From NCBI GenBank assembly GCA_045592745.1, contig JAZNVH010000031.1:13352-77351 (forward strand): DNA of 64,000 nucleotides. The letters are read 5' to 3'. The translations under genes and the position numbers were made by a program. The stretch's first letter is position 1. Each line of letters opens with the position of its first letter. Below the pieces are notes generated by a model. It was given only the letters and a program-made list of their open reading frames with translations, made no database searches and was not told the origin of the DNA. Source of the DNA: Aphodoplasma sp045592745 (GTDB taxonomy: Bacteria > Bacillota > Clostridia > UBA1381 > UMGS1253). Shown piece by piece: positions 35,621-42,903 of this stretch.

Positions 35621-35652
35621 ATATCGTCTTCCTTTCTATATGCAATTTCATA

Positions 35653-36390
35653 TTATTTTTTCGTTTCGCGCTTCACGATAAACTCCTTCGCTCGCTTTTC
35701 CATAGTATCATCAAGCTCGCACAGCGTGTTATCAGCATCATATTTTCTGTCAAGCGCCGTTTTTATAAAAAAATCTGCAAGCTCTGGATTTTGTGAAAGT
35801 ATTTGCCCATACAAATGTGTGCCAATCAGATTTTTATAAATCACACCTTCATATTCACCCTTGCCGTCATTTCCTCTTCCATATATAACGCTGCCAAGCG
35901 GCGTATAATCCTTTATATCAACACTGCAAGTATGATTTTCAAAGCCTGTCAGGGTTATCTCGTCGTCTGCAAACGCTGCTTTTATCGCAGCATTTCCAAT
36001 AAATCTTTCTCCAGCGTCTTTAGAATCAATGTCAAGAATTTTCAAACCATCAATACAGCCTGACTTACCCTCATAAAAATTACCCATAATGTGATAACCT
36101 TCGCAAAGGGCGAGCATGACACCGCCGCCTTCGACGTACTCTTTAAGCGGCTCTGCAAGAGCATCAGCCTTTTCGCTCACTTTTTTTAATGATTGCTCTA
36201 CTCCGCCGCCAAGAAGTATTATGTCTACGCCCGAAAAATCAATATCATCTTCGTAGTGAATCGTCTTAAGATTAAACGTTATGCCACGCTTCTCGGCACG
36301 CATTTTTATAACCGAAACATTTGCTTTATCACCATACAGATTAAGAAGCTCGGGGTAAAGATGGCAAAGAGTAATACTTTTGTTATTCAT
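35653..36390 (-). CDS. gatD: GatD-like glutaminase of lipid II amidation
   Basis: CobB/CobQ-like glutamine amidotransferase that gives MurT ammonia to convert D-Glu of lipid II to D-iGln. 245 aa; Asp21 and nucleophile Cys96 (ALCEGYHIMG) are in the expected places. The usual C-terminal YLHG segment reads THLYG here, so the catalytic His appears to have moved two positions. This may be a local variant. It overlaps murT by 8 bases, as in other Firmicutes where the two form a complex. Confidence 0.88.
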   Translation of the reverse strand: MNNKSITLCHLYPELLNLYGDKANVSVIKMRAEKRGITFNLKTIHYEDDIDFSGVDIILLGGGVEQSLKKVSEKADALAEPLKEYVEGGGVMLALCEGYHIMGNFYEGKSGCIDGLKILDIDSKDAGERFIGNAAIKAAFADDEITLTGFENHTCSVDIKDYTPLGSVIYGRGNDGKGEYEGVIYKNLIGTHLYGQILSQNPELADFFIKTALDRKYDADNTLCELDDTMEKRAKEFIVKRETKK

Positions 36391-37750
36391 TAGCGCATCC
36401 CCCTTTTTCCAAAGCTTTTAAGTGAACATAAGCCGGGTACATCGCGGTATAATTTACGAGTAAATATCCAACATCGCCGTCACATTTAATAAGCTTTTTT
36501 ATTGCCTCTTCTATTGTATCGCATACGCAAATAAGACTCTCATCACAGAGCGCATATTTTAATCGCAAATACATATCAAAACGTCTTTCGCCTGTAATGA
36601 TATACTGTTTTTCGCCGCTTTTTAAAAGCGTTTCAAAATCGACATCCCATATCCATGATATATCCTCTCCGTCGGATGGCGCATCATTTAGCGCAAACAA
36701 AACCGCTTTTTTTCTTGTGTCATTTACGCTTACCGCAACCGACTGGTTAAAGCCCGCAGGATTTTTGGACAGAATAAGATACAAGAGTTTTCCGCCTATG
36801 TTAAATTTACTCATGCGTCCCGGCTCCGGCTTTTGCGAACATAAGACGCTTAGTATAAATTTTTTATCAATTCCAATCGCATCAAGAGCCGAATATGCCA
36901 TCATAAGATTGTAAACATTATAAAGGCCTGTAATCTCTGACTCGGCATGCGACACAATTCCATACGAGCAAATATCAAAATGCAAGACGCCATCTAATAC
37001 TTTTATATCTCTTGCCGTATATGTTGCTTTTGGATTTTTATACCCACACTGCGCGCAGCTGTATTTTCCTATCTGGCTGTATAAATAATATTCATACGAG
37101 AGTTTATGACCACATTTCGGGCATATACCTCCATCACGGATTTCGTCGCATTTTATCAGATCAACATCTGTATCCGTGCCATAATAAAGAGCATCTCTTT
37201 CCTCACCAAAAACCGATGTAACCGAATCATCCGCGTTCAATATAAGCTTTGCATCCGGCGCCATGTCAATTGCACGTTGCAAAATTTTTGCTGTGCTGTC
37301 TGCCTCGCCATAGCGGTCAAGCTGATCGCGAAACAGATTTGTCACTACTATAATCGATGGCTCAAGCTCTTTAAACAAAAGCGGCAAATTCGCCTCGTCT
37401 ACCTCAAGGCATGCATAATCAACATTAAATGCACCAAAAATCCCTGCTCTCCTGCAAAAAGCAGCGGCAATACCATTTAGCATATTTGCGCCCACACTGT
37501 TGCAAACAGTTTTATAACCTGCACGTACAAGCGCTGTATTTATAAGATTATTTGTCGTAGTTTTACCATTTGTGCCACACACAATAATTATCTGCTTTCT
37601 CACCTTTTTGGAAAGCAACTCTATTATATCAGGACAAATCATACGGGCATACTTTCCGGGAGCCGTCGATGCCCGTGAACCCGAAAGCCTGCACGCCATA
37701 TAAAGCATTTTTGAAACAATAAGTGCCAAAACAAGTCGTATATATTTCAT
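36383..37750 (-). CDS. murT: MurT-like lipid II amidotransferase (Mur-ligase family)
   Basis: ATP-dependent Mur-ligase-fold subunit of lipid II isoglutaminyl synthase, acting at the cytoplasmic membrane. 455 aa. An N-terminal hydrophobic stretch is followed by GTNGKTTTNNLI near 60, the DEANLPLLF and VTNLFRDQLDRYGE motifs, a Cys4 zinc ribbon (CPKCGHKL near 212 and CAQCGY near 231) and the DUF1727 C-terminal domain. First gene of the murT-gatD-hisH-hisF operon. Confidence 0.93.
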   Translation of the reverse strand: MKYIRLVLALIVSKMLYMACRLSGSRASTAPGKYARMICPDIIELLSKKVRKQIIIVCGTNGKTTTNNLINTALVRAGYKTVCNSVGANMLNGIAAAFCRRAGIFGAFNVDYACLEVDEANLPLLFKELEPSIIVVTNLFRDQLDRYGEADSTAKILQRAIDMAPDAKLILNADDSVTSVFGEERDALYYGTDTDVDLIKCDEIRDGGICPKCGHKLSYEYYLYSQIGKYSCAQCGYKNPKATYTARDIKVLDGVLHFDICSYGIVSHAESEITGLYNVYNLMMAYSALDAIGIDKKFILSVLCSQKPEPGRMSKFNIGGKLLYLILSKNPAGFNQSVAVSVNDTRKKAVLFALNDAPSDGEDISWIWDVDFETLLKSGEKQYIITGERRFDMYLRLKYALCDESLICVCDTIEEAIKKLIKCDGDVGYLLVNYTAMYPAYVHLKALEKGGCANE

Positions 37751-37781
37751 CTATAACTCCCTCCCGTCACAAATAAATATT

Positions 37782-37811
37782 ATTATAACTTAATAAAATT
37801 TTCATCATCAA
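37782..37811 (-). promoter_or_regulatory. Promoter of the murT operon
   Basis: Minus strand TTGATG and TATAAT with 18-base spacing, about 30 bases before murT. Confidence 0.65.
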
Positions 37812-38003
37812 AATTTAAAATTTCATCAAGAGTTTTTATCATTTTTGACAAAAGAGTCAAAAATTTAATAACCTTTTTTCTTCTTTTAAATGAAATTTAT
37901 AAAATAACTAATATATTTTAACACATATTCAGCGCAATTACAATAAAAATGATAAAAGATACAATTTTTTATGTAAATCAATGTTCTTTTTATAATTTTT
38001 TTA

Positions 38004-38032
38004 TTGCATAGAAAGACTTAAAATGTTATACT
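38004..38032 (+). promoter_or_regulatory. Promoter of ddh
   Basis: TTGCAT and TATACT with 17-base spacing; a second TATAAT at 38063 lacks a good -35. Confidence 0.65.
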
Positions 38033-38139
38033 ATTGTATATAAATTTTTATTTATCTTATGATATAATATAAGAAATATTATATCACACAAATAGTTATT
38101 GCGTATTCATGTACTATGAATTCGGAGAGGAGAAAACTT

Positions 38140-39117
38140 ATGAGCAACATTAGAGTTGCCATTGTAGGTTATGGCAATTTGGGAAAAGGTACAGAAGCTG
38201 CACTTGCACAGGCGAGCGATATGGAGCTTGTATGTGTGTTTACAAGACGCAGCCCCGAAAGTATTAAAACAATTACAGGCGTACCTGTATATTCGGTAGA
38301 TAATATGATGAGTATGCGCGGCAAAATCGACGTTGTTATTTTGTGTGGCGGAAGTGCAACAGACCTTCCAAAGCAAACGCCCGAAATGGCAAAATATTTT
38401 AACGTGGTTGACAGCTTTGATACGCACGCTAAAATCCCTGAACATTTTGAAAATACAGATAAAGCAAGCAAAGACGCAAAAAAGGTCAGTGTTATATCTA
38501 TTGGATGGGATCCCGGCTTGTTCTCACTTAACAGACTTATCGGCGAGGCTGTTTTGCCAAATGGCAACGCATACACCTTCTGGGGAAAAGGAATAAGTCA
38601 GGGCCACAGCGATGCAATAAGACGCATTGATGGCGTAAAGGACGCAAGACAATATACTGTCCCTGTTGAAGAAGCACTTAATAGTGTAAGAAATGGCGAA
38701 AACCCCACCTTAAGCGTAAGACAAAAACACATAAGAGAATGTTTTGTCGTTGCCGAGGATGGTGCAGATAAAGCTTATATCGAAAAAACTATCAAAGAGA
38801 TGCCAAACTATTTTGCAGACTATGATACAATCGTTAACTTTATCAGCGAAGATGAACTTCTAAGAGACCACGCAAGTATGCCTCACGGCGGCAGCGTTAT
38901 AAGAAGCGGAAATACAGGTAAAAATAAACACATAATCGAGTTTAGCTTAAAACTTGACTCAAATCCGGAGTTTACCTCAAGCGTGCTCGTAGCGTATGCA
39001 AGAGCTGCATACCGCTTGTATCAAAAGGGCGATTTTGGCTGTAAAACCATCTTTGATATTCCGCCTGCATATATGCATCCGGACAGCCCCGAATCACTTC
39101 GCAAAAAACTTTTATAA
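38140..39117 (+). CDS. ddh: meso-Diaminopimelate dehydrogenase
   Basis: NADPH-dependent one-step conversion of tetrahydrodipicolinate to meso-DAP for lysine and peptidoglycan. 325 aa; Rossmann motif VAIVGYGNLGKG near 5-16, substrate-binding segments DSFDTHAKIPEHF, SIGWDPGLFSLNRL and GISQGHSDAIRRIDGV are characteristic. ATG at 38140 behind GGAGAGG is favoured over an in-frame ATG eight codons earlier. guaA follows 31 bases later. Its presence implies mDAP-type peptidoglycan. Confidence 0.95.
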   Translation: MSNIRVAIVGYGNLGKGTEAALAQASDMELVCVFTRRSPESIKTITGVPVYSVDNMMSMRGKIDVVILCGGSATDLPKQTPEMAKYFNVVDSFDTHAKIPEHFENTDKASKDAKKVSVISIGWDPGLFSLNRLIGEAVLPNGNAYTFWGKGISQGHSDAIRRIDGVKDARQYTVPVEEALNSVRNGENPTLSVRQKHIRECFVVAEDGADKAYIEKTIKEMPNYFADYDTIVNFISEDELLRDHASMPHGGSVIRSGNTGKNKHIIEFSLKLDSNPEFTSSVLVAYARAAYRLYQKGDFGCKTIFDIPPAYMHPDSPESLRKKLL

Positions 39118-39148
39118 GAATTTTTACTATAAGAAAGGATGATATAAA

Positions 39149-40129
39149 ATGAATTCAAATGTACGTCCAGAATCTATGGAGCGCATAACTACAAAGGCGC
39201 TTGCAGATGCCTTTATTGATGAGCAGCTTAAGCTTATCAGAGAGCAGGTTGGCGATAAACAAGTGCTTTTGGCTCTTTCGGGTGGTGTCGACTCATCAGT
39301 TGTTGCCGCACTTCTTATCAAAGCAATTGGAAAGCAGCTTGTATGTGTGCATGTAAACCACGGACTTATGCGCAAAGGCGAAAGTGAACAGGTTATCGAA
39401 ATCTTTAAAAAGGGACTTGACGCCAATTTAATCTATATAGACGCAACAGACAGATTCTTAAATCTTTTAAAGGATGTATCCGAGCCTGAGAGAAAGAGAA
39501 AAATTATCGGTGCAGAATTTATCGAAGTATTTAACGAAGAGGCTAAAAAGCTTGAATCAGTTGATTTTCTCGCTCAGGGCACAATTTATCCTGATATACT
39601 CGAAAGCGATGGCGTGAAAGCTCATCATAACGTTGGCGGACTTCCTGAAGATATGAAACTTGAGCTTGTTGAGCCAATAAAGCTTTTGTATAAAGACGAA
39701 GTAAGAGTTGTCGGCAAAGCTTTGGGTCTTCCCGAAGAAATGGTTGAGCGTCAGCCCTTCCCGGGTCCCGGACTTGGCGTTCGTTGCCTTGGTGCTATCA
39801 CAAGAGACAGACTCCATGCTCTTCGTGAGGCAGACGCAATTTTGAGAGAAGAATTCAAGCTTTGTGGACTTTCCAAAAAGGTATGGCAGTATTTTATTGC
39901 CGTTCCTGATATGAAAAGCGTAGGCGTAAAGAACGATAAAAGATACGAAGGCTGGCCCGCAATTATTCGCGCCGTCAATACTGTTGATGCAATGAGTGCG
40001 ACTATCGAAGAAATTCCGTATGAAATTCTTCACAAAATTACAAATAGAATCACAAATGAAGTCGAAGGCATTAACCGCGTACTTTTAGACCTTACGCCAA
40101 AGCCTATCGGAACAATTGAGTGGGAATAA
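39149..40129 (+). CDS. guaA: GMP synthase ATP-pyrophosphatase subunit, without glutaminase domain
   Basis: Adenylates XMP and aminates it to GMP. The 326-aa protein covers only the ATP-PPase and C-terminal dimerisation parts: PP-loop SGGVDSS at 44-50, VDFLAQGTIYPDILES, QPFPGPGLGVRCLG, and a C-terminal DLTPKPIGTIEWE. The usual N-terminal class I amidotransferase (about 190 aa) is absent. A two-subunit form is normal in archaea and known in some bacteria. The matching glutaminase is not in the window. A terminator follows. Confidence 0.9.
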   Translation: MNSNVRPESMERITTKALADAFIDEQLKLIREQVGDKQVLLALSGGVDSSVVAALLIKAIGKQLVCVHVNHGLMRKGESEQVIEIFKKGLDANLIYIDATDRFLNLLKDVSEPERKRKIIGAEFIEVFNEEAKKLESVDFLAQGTIYPDILESDGVKAHHNVGGLPEDMKLELVEPIKLLYKDEVRVVGKALGLPEEMVERQPFPGPGLGVRCLGAITRDRLHALREADAILREEFKLCGLSKKVWQYFIAVPDMKSVGVKNDKRYEGWPAIIRAVNTVDAMSATIEEIPYEILHKITNRITNEVEGINRVLLDLTPKPIGTIEWE

Positions 40130-40132
40130 TAC

Positions 40133-40160
40133 AAAGAGCTGACCGATTGGTCAGCTCTTT
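40133..40160. terminator. Bidirectional terminator between guaA and nagB
   Basis: Perfect 12-bp stem AAAGAGCTGACC / GGTCAGCTCTTT with GATT loop, between convergent genes. Confidence 0.88.
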
Positions 40161-40173
40161 TCATATCTTATAA

Positions 40174-40935
40174 TTAGTCGATAAGTGCAGCAGCATCTTT
40201 GTCACAGTAAAGTGTTGCATCCTGATGCTTACGCAAAATAGTTGCAGGGCACTTTGTGCTAATTTCACTATAAATTGTGTTCTTTACAGCCTCTGCTTTT
40301 GTGGAGCAAGGAACTATACAGAACATATGAGCAGCACGTGTAAGTGCAGGAATTGTCAATGTCAAAGCGTACTTGGGTACATCATCAAGCTTTGCAAAGC
40401 AGCCATCGTTTACCTGCTGCTGACGGCAAATCTGGTCAAGTTCAACCGGCTTAACAAGGAACTTGTCATCAAAATCAGCTACCGGCGGATCATTAAATGC
40501 GATATGACCATTTTCACCGATACCCAAAACTACGATGTTTGTAGGATTATCCTGTAAAAGCTTTGAATAACGAGCACTTTCTTCGTTAGGATCCTGTGCA
40601 CTGCAGTTTATAAGATTAACTGATTTGAAAGGCTTTTTGTCAAAAAGACGGTCTTTCAAAAAGTTTGCAAAGCCCTGAGGTGCATCAGCAGGAAGGCCTA
40701 TGTATTCGTCCATATGGAACGCGTTTATCTTCTCCCATTCGATATCTGTCTTTTTGCACAAATGGAAAAGAACATCATTTTGTGACGGAGCCGCAGCAAA
40801 AATCATATTAAGCTCATCTTTTGTTTCGAGCTCTTTTTTGATACAAGCAGCTACATCATCTGCTGCCTTTTTACCCATTTCGTCACGGGTTTCAAAAATT
40901 TCAACCTGTAATGCGTCTGTTTTAAACTCTCTCAT
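40174..40935 (-). CDS. nagB: Glucosamine-6-phosphate deaminase
   Basis: Converts GlcN6P to fructose-6-phosphate and ammonia. 253 aa of the NagB/SugP isomerase fold; FHMDEYIG (catalytic Asp) and GIGENGHIAFNDPP (catalytic His/Glu) are conserved. The phosphate loop reads AAAPSQND rather than the common GxTP form, a divergence seen in some clostridial homologues. Single gene with its own consensus promoter. Confidence 0.9.
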   Translation of the reverse strand: MREFKTDALQVEIFETRDEMGKKAADDVAACIKKELETKDELNMIFAAAPSQNDVLFHLCKKTDIEWEKINAFHMDEYIGLPADAPQGFANFLKDRLFDKKPFKSVNLINCSAQDPNEESARYSKLLQDNPTNIVVLGIGENGHIAFNDPPVADFDDKFLVKPVELDQICRQQQVNDGCFAKLDDVPKYALTLTIPALTRAAHMFCIVPCSTKAEAVKNTIYSEISTKCPATILRKHQDATLYCDKDAAALID

Positions 40936-40989
40936 TGTTATTTTTCATCCCTTCATCAATTAATTTGTTTCAAAAACAATAACAGTATA

Positions 40990-41018
40990 ATTATAGTAAA
41001 AAAAACCTTATTTGTCAA
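40990..41018 (-). promoter_or_regulatory. Consensus promoter of nagB
   Basis: Minus strand TTGACA and TATAAT with 17-base spacing, a perfect match. Confidence 0.88.
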
Positions 41019-41037
41019 TAAGCCCCCATTTTTTCTA

Positions 41038-41066
41038 TTGACTGTTATATATAAAAATGCTAAAAT
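41038..41066 (+). promoter_or_regulatory. Promoter of the abrB-like gene
   Basis: TTGACT and TAAAAT with 17-base spacing. It sits back to back with the nagB promoter; the -35 boxes are only 19 bases apart. Confidence 0.8.
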
Positions 41067-41113
41067 GAAGTTGTTATTTATAAATATGTTGCTTTGAAAG
41101 GAGCTGTTATAAT

Positions 41114-41353
41114 ATGAAAGCTACCGGAATGGTAAGAAAGGTTGATGAACTTGGCAGAGTTGTACTACCAATTGAGCTTCGCCGCACATTTGATATTGAT
41201 CATAATGATTTGCTTGAAATCTATGTGGACGAAGATACAATCATATTAAAGAAACAAGAGGCGTGCTGTTCTTTTTGTGGCAGTAATACAGATATTTTTG
41301 TATTCAAAGGCAAAAATATCTGCAGAGAGTGCGTTAAAGAACTTCAAAAATAA
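41114..41353 (+). CDS. AbrB/SpoVT-family transition-state regulator
   Basis: 79-aa DNA-binding protein. The N-terminal swapped-hairpin AbrB domain reads MKATGMVRKVDELGRVVLPIE, followed by LRRTFDI and DLLEIYVDEDTIILKK. The last 30 residues form a CSFCGS...CRECV pattern, a small zinc ribbon common in clostridial AbrB homologues. It is flanked by its own promoter and terminator. Likely a global regulator of post-exponential genes; targets are not visible. Confidence 0.92.
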   Translation: MKATGMVRKVDELGRVVLPIELRRTFDIDHNDLLEIYVDEDTIILKKQEACCSFCGSNTDIFVFKGKNICRECVKELQK

Positions 41354-41370
41354 ATTTGTTTATATAAAAA

Positions 41371-41400
41371 ACTACCCTTGTATTACGAGGGTAGTTTTTC
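41371..41400. terminator. Terminator between abrB-like gene and the symporter gene
   Basis: ACTACCCTTG / CGAGGGTAGT stem with a 5-base loop, A-run before and T-run after, suited to both convergent transcripts. Confidence 0.85.
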
Positions 41401-41419
41401 TTTTGCATATTATATAAAA

Positions 41420-42802
41420 TTAAAACTTTACGATATAACCTTGTATAAAGATATACACTATAATAAGCGGCAAGATATATGCTGTATATATTCTCATAGC
41501 CTTTGGAAAATTTATACCTTTTCCGGCGTTACACTCTTCTATAAAATTGTCAAAGCCCCAACCATATCGACTCGTACAGAACAGACAATATATAAGCGCA
41601 CCAAGTGGCAAAAGATTATTGCTGACAATAAAGTCCTCCAAATCGAGAATTGTGCTTCCAGCTCCAAGTGGCGTTATGTGACTCCACACATTAAAACCAA
41701 GCACACACGGAAGCGACAAAACTGTTACAAGAACAATATTTATGATGATTGATTTTTTCACGCTCCACTTAAAGCTGTCGCCTGCATAGGCAATGATGTT
41801 TTGAAAAATTGCAATAACAGTTGAAAGCGCCGCAAATGACATAAATACAAAGAACAATGCGCCCCATATATTACCATAAGGCATTGCGTTAAAAACGTGC
41901 GGAAGCGTCATAAATATAAGGCTTGGACCCTGGTCAGGCGAAACATTGTATGCAAAGCATGCAGGAAATATAATAAGTCCCGAAACAACTGCAACAAATG
42001 TATCGAGAACGGTTATATAAAGCGCCTCACCCATAAGTGTACGTTCGCGCGTTTGATAACTGCCAAAAATTGACATAGAACCAATGCCGACGCTGAGCGT
42101 GAAAAACGCCTGTCCCATCGCTGCAAAAACAACCTCTCCTATTCCTGCTTCCAAAAACTTGTTAATGTCAGGCTTTAAATAAAAAGCAATTCCCTCAGAT
42201 GCTCCAGGGAGTGTCCATGTACGTACACAAAGCACAAGCATTATAGCCAAAAGTCCCAGCATCAAAACCTTGGTTATGCGTTCAACTCCGTTTTTAAGAC
42301 CGAGCGAGCATACACCAAAGCATAACACAATAACAAGCGCTGTCCAGAATATCATCTCGAGAGGATTTGCAGTCATATTTGAAAATGTAGCTGTTATTTG
42401 CTGTGGCGAAACGCCCGTAAGTTCCCCTTTTATCATCTTTACACAATATGCAAGCATCCAACCCGCAATTGTCGTATAAAACATCATAAGAAGATAATTT
42501 CCAGCCAATGCAAAATAGCCAAACACATGCCATTTGCTCTTTTCAGGCTCAAGTGTTTTAAAGCTTTCTGTAATGCTTTTTCGGCTTGCACGTCCTACGC
42601 TAAACTCCATTGTCATTATAGGAAGCGCGAGCATCACAAGAAATACAAGGTAAATAAGAACAAAAATTGCACCGCCATACTGACCCGTAATATACGGAAA
42701 ACGCCATACATTTCCAAGTCCTATCGCACAGCCCGCCGATATAAGTATAAATCCCAGTCTTGATGAAAAGGATTCACGCTCTGTGCCTGCCTGTTTTTTC
42801 AT
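41420..42802 (-). CDS. Sodium-dependent neurotransmitter-symporter-family transporter
   Basis: 460-aa NSS/SNF family Na+:amino-acid symporter (LeuT fold). The first helix SSRLGFILISAGCAIGLGNVWRFPY (partly quoted) contains the unwound Na+/substrate site, and helix 6 region AFFTLSVGIGSMSIFGSY is typical. There are about 11-12 membrane helices. Bacterial members carry amino acids such as Tyr, Trp or Leu; the substrate here is unknown. Transcribed alone or from an upstream promoter not resolved. Confidence 0.93.
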   Translation of the reverse strand: MKKQAGTERESFSSRLGFILISAGCAIGLGNVWRFPYITGQYGGAIFVLIYLVFLVMLALPIMTMEFSVGRASRKSITESFKTLEPEKSKWHVFGYFALAGNYLLMMFYTTIAGWMLAYCVKMIKGELTGVSPQQITATFSNMTANPLEMIFWTALVIVLCFGVCSLGLKNGVERITKVLMLGLLAIMLVLCVRTWTLPGASEGIAFYLKPDINKFLEAGIGEVVFAAMGQAFFTLSVGIGSMSIFGSYQTRERTLMGEALYITVLDTFVAVVSGLIIFPACFAYNVSPDQGPSLIFMTLPHVFNAMPYGNIWGALFFVFMSFAALSTVIAIFQNIIAYAGDSFKWSVKKSIIINIVLVTVLSLPCVLGFNVWSHITPLGAGSTILDLEDFIVSNNLLPLGALIYCLFCTSRYGWGFDNFIEECNAGKGINFPKAMRIYTAYILPLIIVYIFIQGYIVKF

Positions 42803-42903
42803 ACAATCATTCCCCTCTGAATTTACTTTTTATCATAGCTTTGCCGCACAAAAGACTTTTTACACATGCTCTTATGCGGCAATAAATTTTTTATAAAACT
42901 GTA

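Larger units (their letters stand above)
37751..38139. other. AT-rich divergent intergenic region
   Basis: 389 bases between divergent murT and ddh. It holds the two promoters listed separately; the middle (about 37812-38003) is over 75% A+T with no reading frame or notable repeat. Confidence 0.6.

Noticed and set aside
41378..41752. 124-codon plus-strand frame downstream of abrB
   Set aside because: Antisense to the well-conserved end of the symporter gene and begins inside a terminator.
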